Source of the DNA: Bacteroidales bacterium
Lineage (GTDB): Bacteria > Bacteroidota > Bacteroidia > Bacteroidales > P3
Assembly: GCA_017551765.1 (NCBI GenBank)
Contig: JAFZKV010000001.1
Location: 1 to 64,000, forward strand
DNA length: 64,000 bases
Reading direction: 5' to 3'
In this document: positions 8,697 through 17,418 of the stretch, one piece after another
Numbering within the stretch: position 1 is the first letter of the stretch
Layout: every line of letters begins with the position of its first letter
Translations under genes and position numbers: made by a program
Notes under the pieces: generated by a model
The model's input: the letters and a program-made list of their open reading frames with translations, nothing else
Databases searched by the model: none
Told to the model about the DNA's origin: nothing

Positions 8697-9278
8697 TTAT
8701 CTATCGTTGCCAATATAACCAATATTCTCTTTGGTGACGAATATTCTTGCAACGAATGTTCTGCCGTCCAGCAGCGTGCCGTTGATGGTCAGGGTGAAGC
8801 CCTCGTCGTCGTTAACGGTGGTAAGGGTACCGCTGGCAAAAAGCGGCGATGCCACCTGATCCCCAGTCTGGGAGTCATAGTGGGATACGTTACCGTAGCC
8901 ACCGCCTTGGCGGATTTCATAATATTCGCCATCCAGGTCGCCCTCATAGCTGAAGCCGTAGTTGCCCTGGGCGTCGAGCGCTGTCGAGAGGTCGATGGTG
9001 GTGCCAATCAACGGCATATCAAGGGTGACCAAGAAATGGCAGCGTTCACATTGAGCCTGCACAAGATAACCGGTGTAGTCCTGCTCATACATCCACACAG
9101 TGCTCTCAACGGCGGCGATGTCGTTGTTGAGGGCAACAATGTTGTTGTCGGACAGCGAGGGGCCATTGTTGCCGCCATTGCCGCCGCCGTTGTCTTCATT
9201 GTTGTTGTCTTTGTCGCACGAGGCTAACATCATCGCGGCCGCAGCCACGAACATCATAAAAAATCTGGTTGTTTTCAT
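8697..9278 (-). CDS. Surface lipoprotein, paralogue of the 8113-8673 gene
   Basis: 193 residues; signal peptide MKTTRFFMMFVAAAAMMLASC with the lipidated Cys at 21, nearly the same as the downstream paralogue. A low-complexity Asn/Gly/Asp linker covers about residues 22-40. The rest is a beta-rich domain holding the pair CERC (near residue 75), absent from the paralogue, and the shared C-terminal SGTLTT...GTLLDGRTF element. Function unknown. Its upstream region is the long spacer that contains repeat-element copy A. Confidence 0.8.
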   Translation of the reverse strand: MKTTRFFMMFVAAAAMMLASCDKDNNNEDNGGGNGGNNGPSLSDNNIVALNNDIAAVESTVWMYEQDYTGYLVQAQCERCHFLVTLDMPLIGTTIDLSTALDAQGNYGFSYEGDLDGEYYEIRQGGGYGNVSHYDSQTGDQVASPLFASGTLTTVNDDEGFTLTINGTLLDGRTFVARIFVTKENIGYIGNDR

Positions 9279-9535
9279 ATTGAAAATGTTTTAAAGGTTA
9301 ATAATCAGAACAATCCCACTCCGTCGCTTTCCAGACGACAGCGTTGGGGGAAAAAAGAAATAGGAAACAAGAGGCTATCTTCCGCCCACCCGTAGGGGGG
9401 GGTGATAATCAACAAGTTACAAGAATTATTAATAAACATATTAAAAATATGTCGGACTAAATTTTTTTTAATAACGTACAGTAAAGCATAATATTGTGCA
9501 GGGCATAAAAAGAAATATTAAAGGAGCGGGTAAAA

Positions 9536-9786
9536 TTATGTCGCGCACGACATAAATAGGAACTCAAAGGGGTACGTGGGAGGGGGTCAGGAGCCGTCAG
9601 GCAGGGGTAAAAATGCCCTAAAACGGCACTTTTACCACCCAAACGGCTGAAAAACACCATACTAAACCCCACCATCTCCGACTTTGCTCCGACTCAAGTC
9701 CGACTATGGTCCGACTGAAGTCCGACAAAAGTCGGACAAAATACGGTGTATGCACGGTGTTGATACGGATATGTCGTGCACGATGT
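9536..9786 (+). repeat. Paired-palindrome element, copy A
   Basis: Left palindrome at 9536-9555 (core TCGCGCACGA, one step from the usual TCGTGCACGA), right palindrome at 9771-9786. Between them lie a near-perfect stem (GGTAAAAATGCC with GGCACTTTTACC at about 9607-9637), then TCCGACT units every 11 bp from about 9677, closing in a GTCCGAC/GTCGGAC hairpin with loop AAAA (9720-9737), and a conserved tail with two CGGTG words. The rest of the 9279-9798 spacer is AT-rich, with a short ACATATT/AATATGT hairpin near 9440; I see no gene in it. Confidence 0.85.
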
Positions 9787-9798
9787 ATTTAAGTAATA

Positions 9799-11205
9799 TT
9801 ACTCCTTGGGACCGGCCTCCTTGCGGGGCTTGCGGAGGGGTGGAATGTAGCCCGGACGGAAGACCTTGAGTTGGGTGGTGAGGAGCACGGCGGCCAAGAG
9901 GGCACCCAACACGTCGCACGTGGTGCAGGTCATCCACACGCCTGTCAGCCCGTCGCCACCCAACGAGACGCGAACGGCGGGAATGATATACATCAGCGGA
10001 ATGAGGAAGAGCACCTGGCGCGAGAGGCTGGTAACTATGGCAATCCACGGTTTGTCAATGGATTGGAAGAACTGCGAGTTGGTGATGGTGAAGGCGATGA
10101 GGGGCATCATGACGTTGAGGTAGCGCATGGCGGGGGTGCCGATGTCGAGCAGGTCGTCGCTGTCGGTGAAGGCCCTCAAGATAAGGCGTGGCAGCACCAT
10201 AGCCAAGAAAGAACCCAGCACACCCACGCTGACGCTGACCTTCATGGTGAGGGTGAAGACGTGGCGCAGGCGGTGGTTGTGGCCGGCGCCGTAGTTGTAG
10301 CCCGCTATGGGCTGCATGCCCTGGCAGAGACCCAGGATGAGCATAACGAGCAGCATGCCATAGGTGTTGACGATGCCATAGGCACCCACGGCAAGGTCGC
10401 CGCCGTAGCGGATGAGCTGACGGTTGAGCAAGGCCACCACGAAGCTGGCGGCGAAGTTCATCAGGAAGGGGCTCATGCCGATGAGCAGCACGTTGCGGAA
10501 GATGTAGAGCTTGGGGGCCCAGATGTGGCGCTTGAAGCGAATAAACGACTTGGGGTCTAGGAAATGCAGGACCGCCACCACACCGGTGGAGAACATAGAG
10601 AGGGTGGTGGCCCAGGCGGCACCGGCGATGCCCCAGCCCAGCACCATGATGAAGAGGGCATCAAGGAAAATGTTGAGCACCGCGCCACCCACCATAATCC
10701 ACATGCTCTTGGTGGGGTAGCCGCTGGCGCGTATGAGGCCGGTGAGGTTGAAGGTCATGGTGGTGAAGAACATGCCCGGAAGCACAATCTGCATATATTC
10801 GCGGGCATAGCTGATGGTGTCCTGCGAGGCTCCGAAGAGCTGCAGGATGCGGTCCATGAAGAGGTAGCCACCGGTGATGAACAGGAAACCGAAGAAGAAA
10901 GTCAGCAGCATGCTATTGCCCAATATCTTCTCGGCCCAACGCACATCCTTGCGACCCAACACGATGCTCATGCGCGAGGAGGCTCCGACGCCCACCAGCG
11001 AGCCGAGGGCATGGATGATGTTCATGAGCGGCAGGGTGATGGCCAAGCCGGCGATGGCCAGCGCGCCCACATACTGCCCCAGGAAGACACGGTCGACGAT
11101 GTTGTAGATAGAGGCCACCACCTGCGTGATGACGGCAGGCAGGGCATACTGCCAGAGAAGGGAGCCTACGGGTTTGGTTTCGAGTTCTAAGGTTCGGTCG
11201 GTCAT
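9799..11205 (-). CDS. MATE-family multidrug/metabolite exporter
   Basis: A 468-residue inner-membrane protein with about twelve hydrophobic segments in two similar halves, the MATE layout. The opening (TKPVGSLLWQYALPAVITQVVASIYNIVDRVFLG) and GALAIAGLAITLPLMNI match the family's first helices. It would use a Na+ or H+ gradient to export cationic compounds; the substrate cannot be read from sequence. Its ATG overlaps the end of the amidohydrolase gene by 4 bp, so it is the last gene of the operon running down from 14747. Repeat copy A ends 15 bp beyond its stop codon. Confidence 0.93.
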   Translation of the reverse strand: MTDRTLELETKPVGSLLWQYALPAVITQVVASIYNIVDRVFLGQYVGALAIAGLAITLPLMNIIHALGSLVGVGASSRMSIVLGRKDVRWAEKILGNSMLLTFFFGFLFITGGYLFMDRILQLFGASQDTISYAREYMQIVLPGMFFTTMTFNLTGLIRASGYPTKSMWIMVGGAVLNIFLDALFIMVLGWGIAGAAWATTLSMFSTGVVAVLHFLDPKSFIRFKRHIWAPKLYIFRNVLLIGMSPFLMNFAASFVVALLNRQLIRYGGDLAVGAYGIVNTYGMLLVMLILGLCQGMQPIAGYNYGAGHNHRLRHVFTLTMKVSVSVGVLGSFLAMVLPRLILRAFTDSDDLLDIGTPAMRYLNVMMPLIAFTITNSQFFQSIDKPWIAIVTSLSRQVLFLIPLMYIIPAVRVSLGGDGLTGVWMTCTTCDVLGALLAAVLLTTQLKVFRPGYIPPLRKPRKEAGPKE

Positions 11206-12410
11206 TGTTTAATTCTGTTGATGAGTGCGCAGAGTGCATTGTAGGCGATGAAGCCGTTGGCCAGCTCGAGGCTGCGTTCGTCGACCATCAGGTTGGCGCG
11301 ATGCAGGTTGCTGAAGGGGGTGCCGGGCTCGTGGATGCCGATGCGGAAATAGCAGGCCGGTATTTTCTGCGCAAAGAAGGCAAAGTCCTCGCTGGTCATG
11401 CGCAGGTCGAGCCACTCGACGTTCTCCTTGCCGATAAAGGCGCAGGCATTGTCGTGCACCTGCTGGGTGCAGGCGTCATCATTGACCACAAAGGGGTAGC
11501 CATAGTCGATGAAGAGGTCGCACTCGGCGCCCATCGCTTCGGCCACACCGGTGCTTATCTTGCGTATCTTCTCGTGTGCCTCGAGGCGCCACTGCTCGTC
11601 AAAGGTGCGGATAATGCCCTCCATCTTGACGGTGTCGGGGATGATGTTGGTGCGGCCGCCCACCTCGGCCATCTTGCCGATGGTGAGCACCGTGGGCATC
11701 ATGGGGGCGGCGTTGCGACTGACCACCTGTTGCAGGGCGATGACGATGTGGCTGGCCACCACGATGGGGTCGACGCTGAGGTGCGGCGTGGCGCCGTGGC
11801 CGCCTTTGCCCTTGACGGTCCAATAGAGTTCGTCGGTCGAGGCCATGTATTTGCCTTTGCGCATGCCCATGCGGCCGTAGTCCATCTCGGGCAGGCAATG
11901 GAAAGAATATATCTCGTTGGGCGTCACCTCGCTGAAGAGGCCGTCGTCCATCATCATGCGGGCACCGCCGGGATACATCTCCTCGCTGGGTTCGAAGATA
12001 AACATCAGGCTGCCGCGCAGCTGGTCCTTGAGCTGGCAAAGTATCTTGGCCGCACCGAGGAGCGAGCAGGTGTGCATGTCATGACCGCAGGCATGCATCA
12101 CGCCTGGGTTTTCGCTGGCGAAAGGCAGGCCTGTGCACTCGGTGATGGGTAGCGCGTCGTAGTCGGCACGAAGGGCCACACAATAGCTATCGGGCTCGAT
12201 GCCGCCACGCAGCATGGCCATCACACCCGTCTTGCCGATGCCTGTACGGGGTTGGAGGCCCATCTCGGTCAGCCGCTCGGCCACAAAAGCCATCGTGCCG
12301 TATTCCTGCTGGCTCAATTCCGGATGGCGGTGCATCCAGCGGCGCCATTCAATCACCTGCTCACGCTGGGCATGGGCCATATTCTTTATTGTCTCAATCA
12401 TATCTTTCAT
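11202..12410 (-). CDS. M20-family amidohydrolase (N-acyl-amino-acid hydrolase type)
   Basis: A metal-dependent hydrolase of 402 residues with the amidohydrolase-branch M20 signatures: MHRHPELSQQEYGT near residue 26, RADYDALPI near 80, MHACGHDMHT near 105 (metal ligands), FEPSEE near 140, and the dimerisation insert KGKGGHGATPHLSVDP. Relatives cleave N-acyl amino acids or hippurate; the substrate is not determined here. Its ATG lies in a heptamer tract that also holds the hydE stop, and its own stop overlaps the MATE start by 4 bp. Confidence 0.93.
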   Translation of the reverse strand: MKDMIETIKNMAHAQREQVIEWRRWMHRHPELSQQEYGTMAFVAERLTEMGLQPRTGIGKTGVMAMLRGGIEPDSYCVALRADYDALPITECTGLPFASENPGVMHACGHDMHTCSLLGAAKILCQLKDQLRGSLMFIFEPSEEMYPGGARMMMDDGLFSEVTPNEIYSFHCLPEMDYGRMGMRKGKYMASTDELYWTVKGKGGHGATPHLSVDPIVVASHIVIALQQVVSRNAAPMMPTVLTIGKMAEVGGRTNIIPDTVKMEGIIRTFDEQWRLEAHEKIRKISTGVAEAMGAECDLFIDYGYPFVVNDDACTQQVHDNACAFIGKENVEWLDLRMTSEDFAFFAQKIPACYFRIGIHEPGTPFSNLHRANLMVDERSLELANGFIAYNALCALINRIKQ

Positions 12411-12423
12411 TTTTCATTTCTCA
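12403..12423 (-). repeat. Three heptamers carrying the hydE stop and the M20 start
   Basis: TCTTTCA, TTTTTCA, TTTCTCA on the plus strand; on the coding strand the words are of the type TGAGAAA/TGAAAAA. The hydE stop (12421-12423) and the amidohydrolase ATG (12408-12410) both fall inside repeat units. Confidence 0.7.
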
Positions 12424-13413
12424 TTTAACGAAGTCGCCGCGGTCGGTGGGCACATCGTAGCCGATGGCCTTCATGCGTGCGCGGATGTCGGCGGCGCTTT
12501 CTGCGGCCTCACTGCCGGTGGAGAGCTTGTTGTTGTAGATGGCATACAGCGCCCTGGTGTCCTGCGGGCTGAGGTTGGGCATCACCACGTTGGCGCCTGC
12601 GTTGACGGCGCGCTCGCGCCCCTGGGGGTGCATGGTGCCGAGGGCGCTGGTGGCAGGCAGCAGCACATGGGGATGCAGGATGCGGATGATGGCCAGCAGG
12701 CGGATGGTCAGCTCGACGCTGCCGGCGGGCATGTGCTCGAAGGGGGTGCCGGCGGCGGGAATGAAGGGGCCGATACCCACCATCTCGGGACGGAAAGTCT
12801 CAATGAACTGCAGGTCTTTCTTAAGGGTTTCCAGCGTCTGATGCGGCGAGCCCACCATAAAGCCCGCGCCCACCTGGAAGCCCAGGTCGCGCAGGTCCTG
12901 CAGACACTGCATACGGTGGTCAAAGCTCATTTCGGCGGGATGCAGACGTCCATAGTGCTCACTATCGGCCGTCTCGTGGCGCAGCAGGTAGCGGTCGGCA
13001 CCGGCCTCGCGCAAGCGACGGAAGCTGTCGCGCCCCCGTTCACCCATCGAGAGGGTGACGGCGCAATCGGGGAAGCGGCGTTTGATTTCCTCGACGATGC
13101 CACAAAGCATATCGTCAGTATACCAGCCGTCCTCGCCGCCCTGCAGCACGAAGGTGCGGAAGCCCAGCCGGTGGCCCTCCTGGCAGCAGGCCAGGATTTG
13201 CTCCTGGGTCAGGCGGTAGCGCTGCACGCGGGCGTCGCGCCGGATGCCGCAGTAGAGGCAGTTGTTCTTGCAGTGGTTGGTTATCTCGATCAGGCCCCGC
13301 ATGAAGACGCGGCGGCCGTAGACCTCGTCGCGCACGCGCCGTGCTTCGGCAAAGAGCTCTTCGGTGGCCACGGGGTCGCTCGTGGTGAGCAGATAGTCAA
13401 CGTCCAGCTTCAT
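12421..13413 (-). CDS. hydE: [FeFe]-hydrogenase H-cluster radical SAM maturase HydE
   Basis: HydE is a radical SAM enzyme that works with HydF and HydG to build the diiron subcluster of [FeFe] hydrogenase. The 330-residue protein has the CxxxCxxC motif as CKNNCLYCG near residue 48, the strand VLQGGEDGWYTDD, RYLLRHETADSEHYGRLHP typical of the HydE branch rather than BioB, and the C-terminal PNLSPQDTRALYAIYNNK. No hydF, hydG or hydrogenase gene is in the window, so HydE is separated from its partners. It overlaps the upstream GH20-like gene by ATGA. Confidence 0.92.
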   Translation of the reverse strand: MKLDVDYLLTTSDPVATEELFAEARRVRDEVYGRRVFMRGLIEITNHCKNNCLYCGIRRDARVQRYRLTQEQILACCQEGHRLGFRTFVLQGGEDGWYTDDMLCGIVEEIKRRFPDCAVTLSMGERGRDSFRRLREAGADRYLLRHETADSEHYGRLHPAEMSFDHRMQCLQDLRDLGFQVGAGFMVGSPHQTLETLKKDLQFIETFRPEMVGIGPFIPAAGTPFEHMPAGSVELTIRLLAIIRILHPHVLLPATSALGTMHPQGRERAVNAGANVVMPNLSPQDTRALYAIYNNKLSTGSEAAESAADIRARMKAIGYDVPTDRGDFVK

Positions 13414-14747
13414 TTAATCACAAATTCATAGACCGAGTCGCGCTCCTGGTCCTTGTAGACGGGCAATATTTTGATGTGGGTGCCACGCTTGAGGTTCATC
13501 GGGCCGATATAGATGGCGCTGCTGCGCGTGGGACGGCTCAGGTCGGTGGTGTAGAAGATGTAAGTGTTGGGCACCTCGGTACCGATGGCAATGTTCATCG
13601 TTTCACCATCTACCCTGCGGACCTCAAACTGCGGCGTGAAGGAACCCTCGCAGTAGTTGTAGCCACGCTGGCCGAGACGCGGCTTGTGTTCCTCCACCTT
13701 GCGGCGGAAACGGCCCCAATCGCGCTTCTCGTCGGGACTCCACAGCACCTCGCTCACCGCCAGCAGACGCGGCAGCAGCATGTATTCTGTCTCGCTTTGG
13801 TTGCCTATACAGTCGGTCAGCAGGCGGGCCTCGCCTCCGGCAACAGGATGCCCGTTGCCACGTGCATCGGCGGCCATCTTCTTGAACGACTCACCCAGAT
13901 AGGCTTTACCCAAGGTCTGCACACCCTCGTTGGCTTCGGGCTGGTAGCGCATGTCGGCCTGATAGCAGTCCAGCGCCCAGCAGTCGTCGGGCATAAGCAC
14001 CACACCGGCACTGTCGCCCTGTGGCAGCGAGTCGTCAACCAACGCCACCTTCACCCCCAGCTCGCCGGCCCACTCCACAAATGCATCCATCTCCTCCCTG
14101 CTGTAGCTTGTCAGCGAATCCACTACCCACAGCAGGCTGTCTTCCGTCCAACGGCCCCCGTCCACACTCAGACGGTTCATCTTGTAGGCCGCCATCGCCT
14201 CCACCACGCGGCGCATCTCCTTGGGCTTCAGCGCACGGCCACTGACATTCAGCAGCAGCCCGCGCCACCCGTAACGCGGATAGTCCAGGATGGTGCACTC
14301 CGGCAGGGTGATAGACGAGTAGATGACGTCCGACGAACTCTGAGGCAGTATCTGGGCCAGCGTCTGGTAGGCATACAGCAGGCCCTTCTCCGTGTTGGCC
14401 GAAAGGCGGATGCCCGTCTGGCGCACCTCAAGCAGATAGCCCTCCCCACCAAGTTCCACATTCATGGTGTCGTACAGCACCAACTCGATGTCGTAGTTCT
14501 CCGACGGCGCCACCAGCTTGGGACGCAGGTGCTGCTGCCTGAGCGACTTCATGATATACTTCACTGTTGCCGAATTCTGACCCACATTCAGCACACTCAC
14601 CTTGGGGTTGGTGTGCAGCGTGAAGGTGCCTTCCTTCTGCACCATGAACACCGGCTCGGGGACAATATCCACCTGGTGCACCGCCACCTGGCGGCCACAA
14701 CCCGCCACCAGCAGCGCCATCAGCACTATCAAGACTTTCCGTTTCAT
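13410..14747 (-). CDS. GH20-like lipoprotein lacking a recognisable catalytic centre
   Basis: 445 residues from ATG at 14747 (signal peptide MKRKVLIVLMALLVAGC, lipidated Cys17); an upstream start at 14837 would put 30 unrelated residues ahead of the signal. The N-terminal domain and YPRYGWRGLLLNVSGRALK match the opening of beta-N-acetylhexosaminidases, and GGEARLLTDCIG...EYMLLPRLLAVSEVLWSP matches the end of their barrel, followed by a C-terminal beta domain. The middle of the barrel is much shorter than normal and I find no Asp-Glu catalytic pair. Probably a glycan-binding relic or a new role; an inactivated enzyme is equally possible. First gene of the hydE operon. Confidence 0.8.
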   Translation of the reverse strand: MKRKVLIVLMALLVAGCGRQVAVHQVDIVPEPVFMVQKEGTFTLHTNPKVSVLNVGQNSATVKYIMKSLRQQHLRPKLVAPSENYDIELVLYDTMNVELGGEGYLLEVRQTGIRLSANTEKGLLYAYQTLAQILPQSSSDVIYSSITLPECTILDYPRYGWRGLLLNVSGRALKPKEMRRVVEAMAAYKMNRLSVDGGRWTEDSLLWVVDSLTSYSREEMDAFVEWAGELGVKVALVDDSLPQGDSAGVVLMPDDCWALDCYQADMRYQPEANEGVQTLGKAYLGESFKKMAADARGNGHPVAGGEARLLTDCIGNQSETEYMLLPRLLAVSEVLWSPDEKRDWGRFRRKVEEHKPRLGQRGYNYCEGSFTPQFEVRRVDGETMNIAIGTEVPNTYIFYTTDLSRPTRSSAIYIGPMNLKRGTHIKILPVYKDQERDSVYEFVIK

Positions 14748-14837
14748 TGCTTTACTTTTCTTTACCCTCCCTAACGACAAAACGGCCAAATTATTATATC
14801 GGATACAATAAAAAAAAGGGCTCCTCGTTATCAACAC

Positions 14838-16322
14838 ATGGCTTCACTCAAGAAATTACTCTCCGACTCCGTCATCTACGGACTGAGCAGCATCGTGGGC
14901 AGGTTCCTCAACTACCTGCTTGTACCCGTCTACACCTACCACATCAGCGCCGCCTCCGGCGGCTACGGCGTAGTGACCAACGTCTACGCCTACACTGCCC
15001 TCCTCCTGGTGATACTCACCTTCGGCATGGAAACGACCTTCTTCTACTACGCCAACCGCGAGGGGCTGGATAGGCGGCGTGTGTTCTGCACGGCCCTGGG
15101 GTCCGTGGGCTCGGTGTGCCTGCTGTTCGTTGCCTTGGTGATGGTGTTCATAGGGCCTATTGCGCAGGGCATGGGCTATCCCGACCATCCGGAATACATA
15201 CGCGCCATGGCGCTGGTGGTGGCCCTCGACGCCTTCCAGGCCATACTCTTCGACCGGCTGCGGCTGGACGGTCGTCCGTGGAAGTTCTTTGCACTGAAAA
15301 TAGGGTTCATACTGCTGACAGTCGCGCTGACACTCTTTATCTTCCTTGTGGCACCGCATTGGAGCCACCTGTCATGGATGGCGTGGTACGACGAGGCCAA
15401 CAACGTGAAGTACATCTTCTACATCAACCTCTTCTGCACTGCCATCATCACCTTCGGATTTGCCAAGGAACTCAAAGATTTTCACCTATCGCTTTTCGAT
15501 TTCCCCCTACTCAAAAGCATGCTCAAGTATGCCTGGCCGCTGCTGTTGTTCGGCATTGTGGGCATCTTCAACCAAGTGGCCGACAAGATACTGCTGCCCA
15601 AACTGCTGCCCGGAGAAGAGGGCAACGTGCAGCTGGGCATATATGGCGCCTGCGTGAAGATTGCCATGCTGATGGCCCTCATCACCCAGGCCTTCCGCTA
15701 CGCCTATGAACCCTTCGTCTTCGGCGGCCAGCGCGATAAGCAGAGCAAGGAGACCCAGGCGCTGGCCACCAAATACTTTGTGATGTTCACCCTGCTGGCC
15801 TTCTTGGCCGTGATGTGCTACATTGAGTTGTTCCAACACTTTGTGGGACCCGACTACCGCGAAGCACTGCCGGCAATACCCATCGTGATGATGGCCGAGA
15901 TTCTGATGGGCATCTACTTCAACCTCTCGTTCTGGTACAAGCTGACAGGCCAGACCTGGTGGGGCGCCGTGATGAGCACCATCGGATGCGTAGTGCTGGT
16001 GGCCATCAACATCGTCTTCGTTCCCCGCATCGGCTACATGGCCTGCGCCTGGGGAGGCCTGGCAGGCTATGGCGTCTGCGTGCTGCTGAGCTATTTCATC
16101 GGCCAAAGGAAGAACCCTGTACCCTACCCTGTCGCCACCATCCTCGGCTACTTCGCCCTAGCCCTGCTCCTCTTCGCCGCCACCCAACTCATCCACCCCG
16201 ACAGCCTCGCGCTTCGTCTGGCCATCAACACCCTGCTGCTGCTCGTCTACGTGGCCGTCGTACTCTACAACGAGCGCGCCCTCCTCAGCCCCATCTTCAA
16301 CAAAATACTGCACCGTAAATGA
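14838..16322 (+). CDS. Oligosaccharide flippase family membrane protein (Wzx/MATE-like)
   Basis: 494 residues with 12-14 hydrophobic segments. The start (MASLKKLLSDSVIYGLSSIVGRFLNYLLVPVYT) and the LTFGMETTFFYYANRE segment match the polysaccharide flippases of Bacteroidota, which move lipid-linked sugars across the inner membrane. Positively charged residues line several helix ends. It diverges from the GH20-like gene, with only about 90 bp between the two starts. Its stop overlaps the next small lipoprotein by 4 bp. Confidence 0.88.
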   Translation: MASLKKLLSDSVIYGLSSIVGRFLNYLLVPVYTYHISAASGGYGVVTNVYAYTALLLVILTFGMETTFFYYANREGLDRRRVFCTALGSVGSVCLLFVALVMVFIGPIAQGMGYPDHPEYIRAMALVVALDAFQAILFDRLRLDGRPWKFFALKIGFILLTVALTLFIFLVAPHWSHLSWMAWYDEANNVKYIFYINLFCTAIITFGFAKELKDFHLSLFDFPLLKSMLKYAWPLLLFGIVGIFNQVADKILLPKLLPGEEGNVQLGIYGACVKIAMLMALITQAFRYAYEPFVFGGQRDKQSKETQALATKYFVMFTLLAFLAVMCYIELFQHFVGPDYREALPAIPIVMMAEILMGIYFNLSFWYKLTGQTWWGAVMSTIGCVVLVAINIVFVPRIGYMACAWGGLAGYGVCVLLSYFIGQRKNPVPYPVATILGYFALALLLFAATQLIHPDSLALRLAINTLLLLVYVAVVLYNERALLSPIFNKILHRK

Positions 16323-16519
16323 AAAAGAAAGCACTGATACCCCTTCTTGCCTTAACATTCCTCTCGCTTACAGCCTGCAAGAAAACCTGCGTGTGCCTCG
16401 GCTACGACCAGCTGGAGCATGAGTTCAGCGAGGAGCAGGTCGACGCCATCGACGGCAACTGCAGCAACATGCGCAACTATCCCGTCCCCAACCACTACTC
16501 CGTATGCAATTGGGAATGA
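16319..16519 (+). CDS. Very small Cys-rich lipoprotein
   Basis: 66 residues; signal peptide MKKKALIPLLALTFLSLTAC followed at once by KKTCVCLGYD, so the lipid-bearing cysteine is trailed by a CxC pair. Two other tiny lipoproteins in this window (23978-24232 and 24238-24483) show the same order: lipobox Cys, a few Lys/Gln, then CxC. Four further residues are Cys or Trp near the end (DGNCSN, SVCNWE). No known function. It overlaps both neighbours (ATGA junctions), so it is firmly part of this operon. Confidence 0.75.
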   Translation: MKKKALIPLLALTFLSLTACKKTCVCLGYDQLEHEFSEEQVDAIDGNCSNMRNYPVPNHYSVCNWE

Positions 16520-17418
16520 GCCCTTGCACCCTCTGTCCGCGGACATGCGGCGTGGACCGCACCGCCACACGCGGCTTCTGCGGAGCCCCCGACACCCTGC
16601 AGGTCAGCGCCGTATGCCTCCATCGCGGCGAGGAACCCCCAATCAACCCCATTGTCAACGTCTTTTTCACCCACTGCAGCCTACAGTGCATCTATTGCCA
16701 GAACCACCAGATTAGCCGAAGCGAAAAGACAAAAACGAAAAGCGAAACATACAGTATAGACGACTTGGCCGACCAAATCGTTCATCACTTATCACTCATC
16801 GCTCATCACTCCTCCCCCCTTCTCGGCTTCGTCACCGCCGCGCACTACACCCCTTACATTCCGCTCATCCTCAACGCCGTGCACCAGCGGGGACTACATC
16901 CCGTCACCGTCTACAACAGCAGTGGCTACGAGTCGGTCGACTCGCTCCGCACCCTCGAGGGTCTCATCGACATCTACCTGCCCGACCTCAAATATATGGA
17001 CCCGCAGCTGGCCTACGCCTACAGCCAGGCCGCCGACTATCCGCAGGTGGCCACCCGTGCCATCCGCGAGATGCGGCGCCAGGTGGGCGGTGGCCTCAAA
17101 GTGGGTGTCGATGGCAAAGCCTACCGCGGCCTCATCGTCCGCCACCTCGTCCTCCCGGGAGCGGTAGACAACTCGCTCGCCTGCCTCGAATGGCTGGCCG
17201 ACGAGTTCCCCTTCGGGCTCCACCTGGCACTCATGGCGCAGTATTTCCCTCCGTGCGAGGGACTTCCGGCACCGCTCAACCGCACAATCACCTCCGAGGA
17301 GTATGCCGCCGTGGTGACCCGCGCCGAAGAACTCGGACTCACCGACGGATGGATACAAGAGTTTGAGGCCCAGAACAATTACCGTCCCGACTTCACACGT
17401 CAAAACCCATTCGAATGA
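16516..17418 (+). CDS. Radical SAM protein of the PflX type (COG1313-like)
   Basis: 300 residues. An N-terminal cysteine cluster (SPCTLCPRTCGVDR, GFCGAP) precedes the radical SAM motif FFTHCSLQCIYCQN near residue 55, the architecture of PflX-like pyruvate formate-lyase-activating homologues. VYNSSGYES and IDIYLPDLKYMD are also typical of that family. Its protein target is unknown. ATG at 16516 (ATGA overlap with the lipoprotein stop) is preferred to ATG at 16504. Two heptamer tracts (16721-16748 and 16781-16815, 63 bp together) are translated in frame between the SAM cluster and the barrel and encode KTKTKSETY and HHLSLIAHHSS, residues that look inserted. Confidence 0.88.
   Translation: MSPCTLCPRTCGVDRTATRGFCGAPDTLQVSAVCLHRGEEPPINPIVNVFFTHCSLQCIYCQNHQISRSEKTKTKSETYSIDDLADQIVHHLSLIAHHSSPLLGFVTAAHYTPYIPLILNAVHQRGLHPVTVYNSSGYESVDSLRTLEGLIDIYLPDLKYMDPQLAYAYSQAADYPQVATRAIREMRRQVGGGLKVGVDGKAYRGLIVRHLVLPGAVDNSLACLEWLADEFPFGLHLALMAQYFPPCEGLPAPLNRTITSEEYAAVVTRAEELGLTDGWIQEFEAQNNYRPDFTRQNPFE
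16721..16815 (+). repeat. Two heptamer tracts inside the PflX-type gene
   Basis: First tract: GCGAAAA, GACAAAA, ACGAAAA, GCGAAAC (16721-16748), related to the GAAAAGC family. Second tract: TTCATCA, CTTATCA, CTCATCG, CTCATCA, CTCCTCC (16781-16815), related to the CTCATCA family in mfd. Nine units total 63 bp, which keeps the frame. Confidence 0.75.

Noticed and set aside
9279-9535. tRNA or riboswitch in the long spacer upstream of the lipoprotein pair
   Set aside because: No cloverleaf, no known aptamer core; only AT-rich sequence and a short hairpin.
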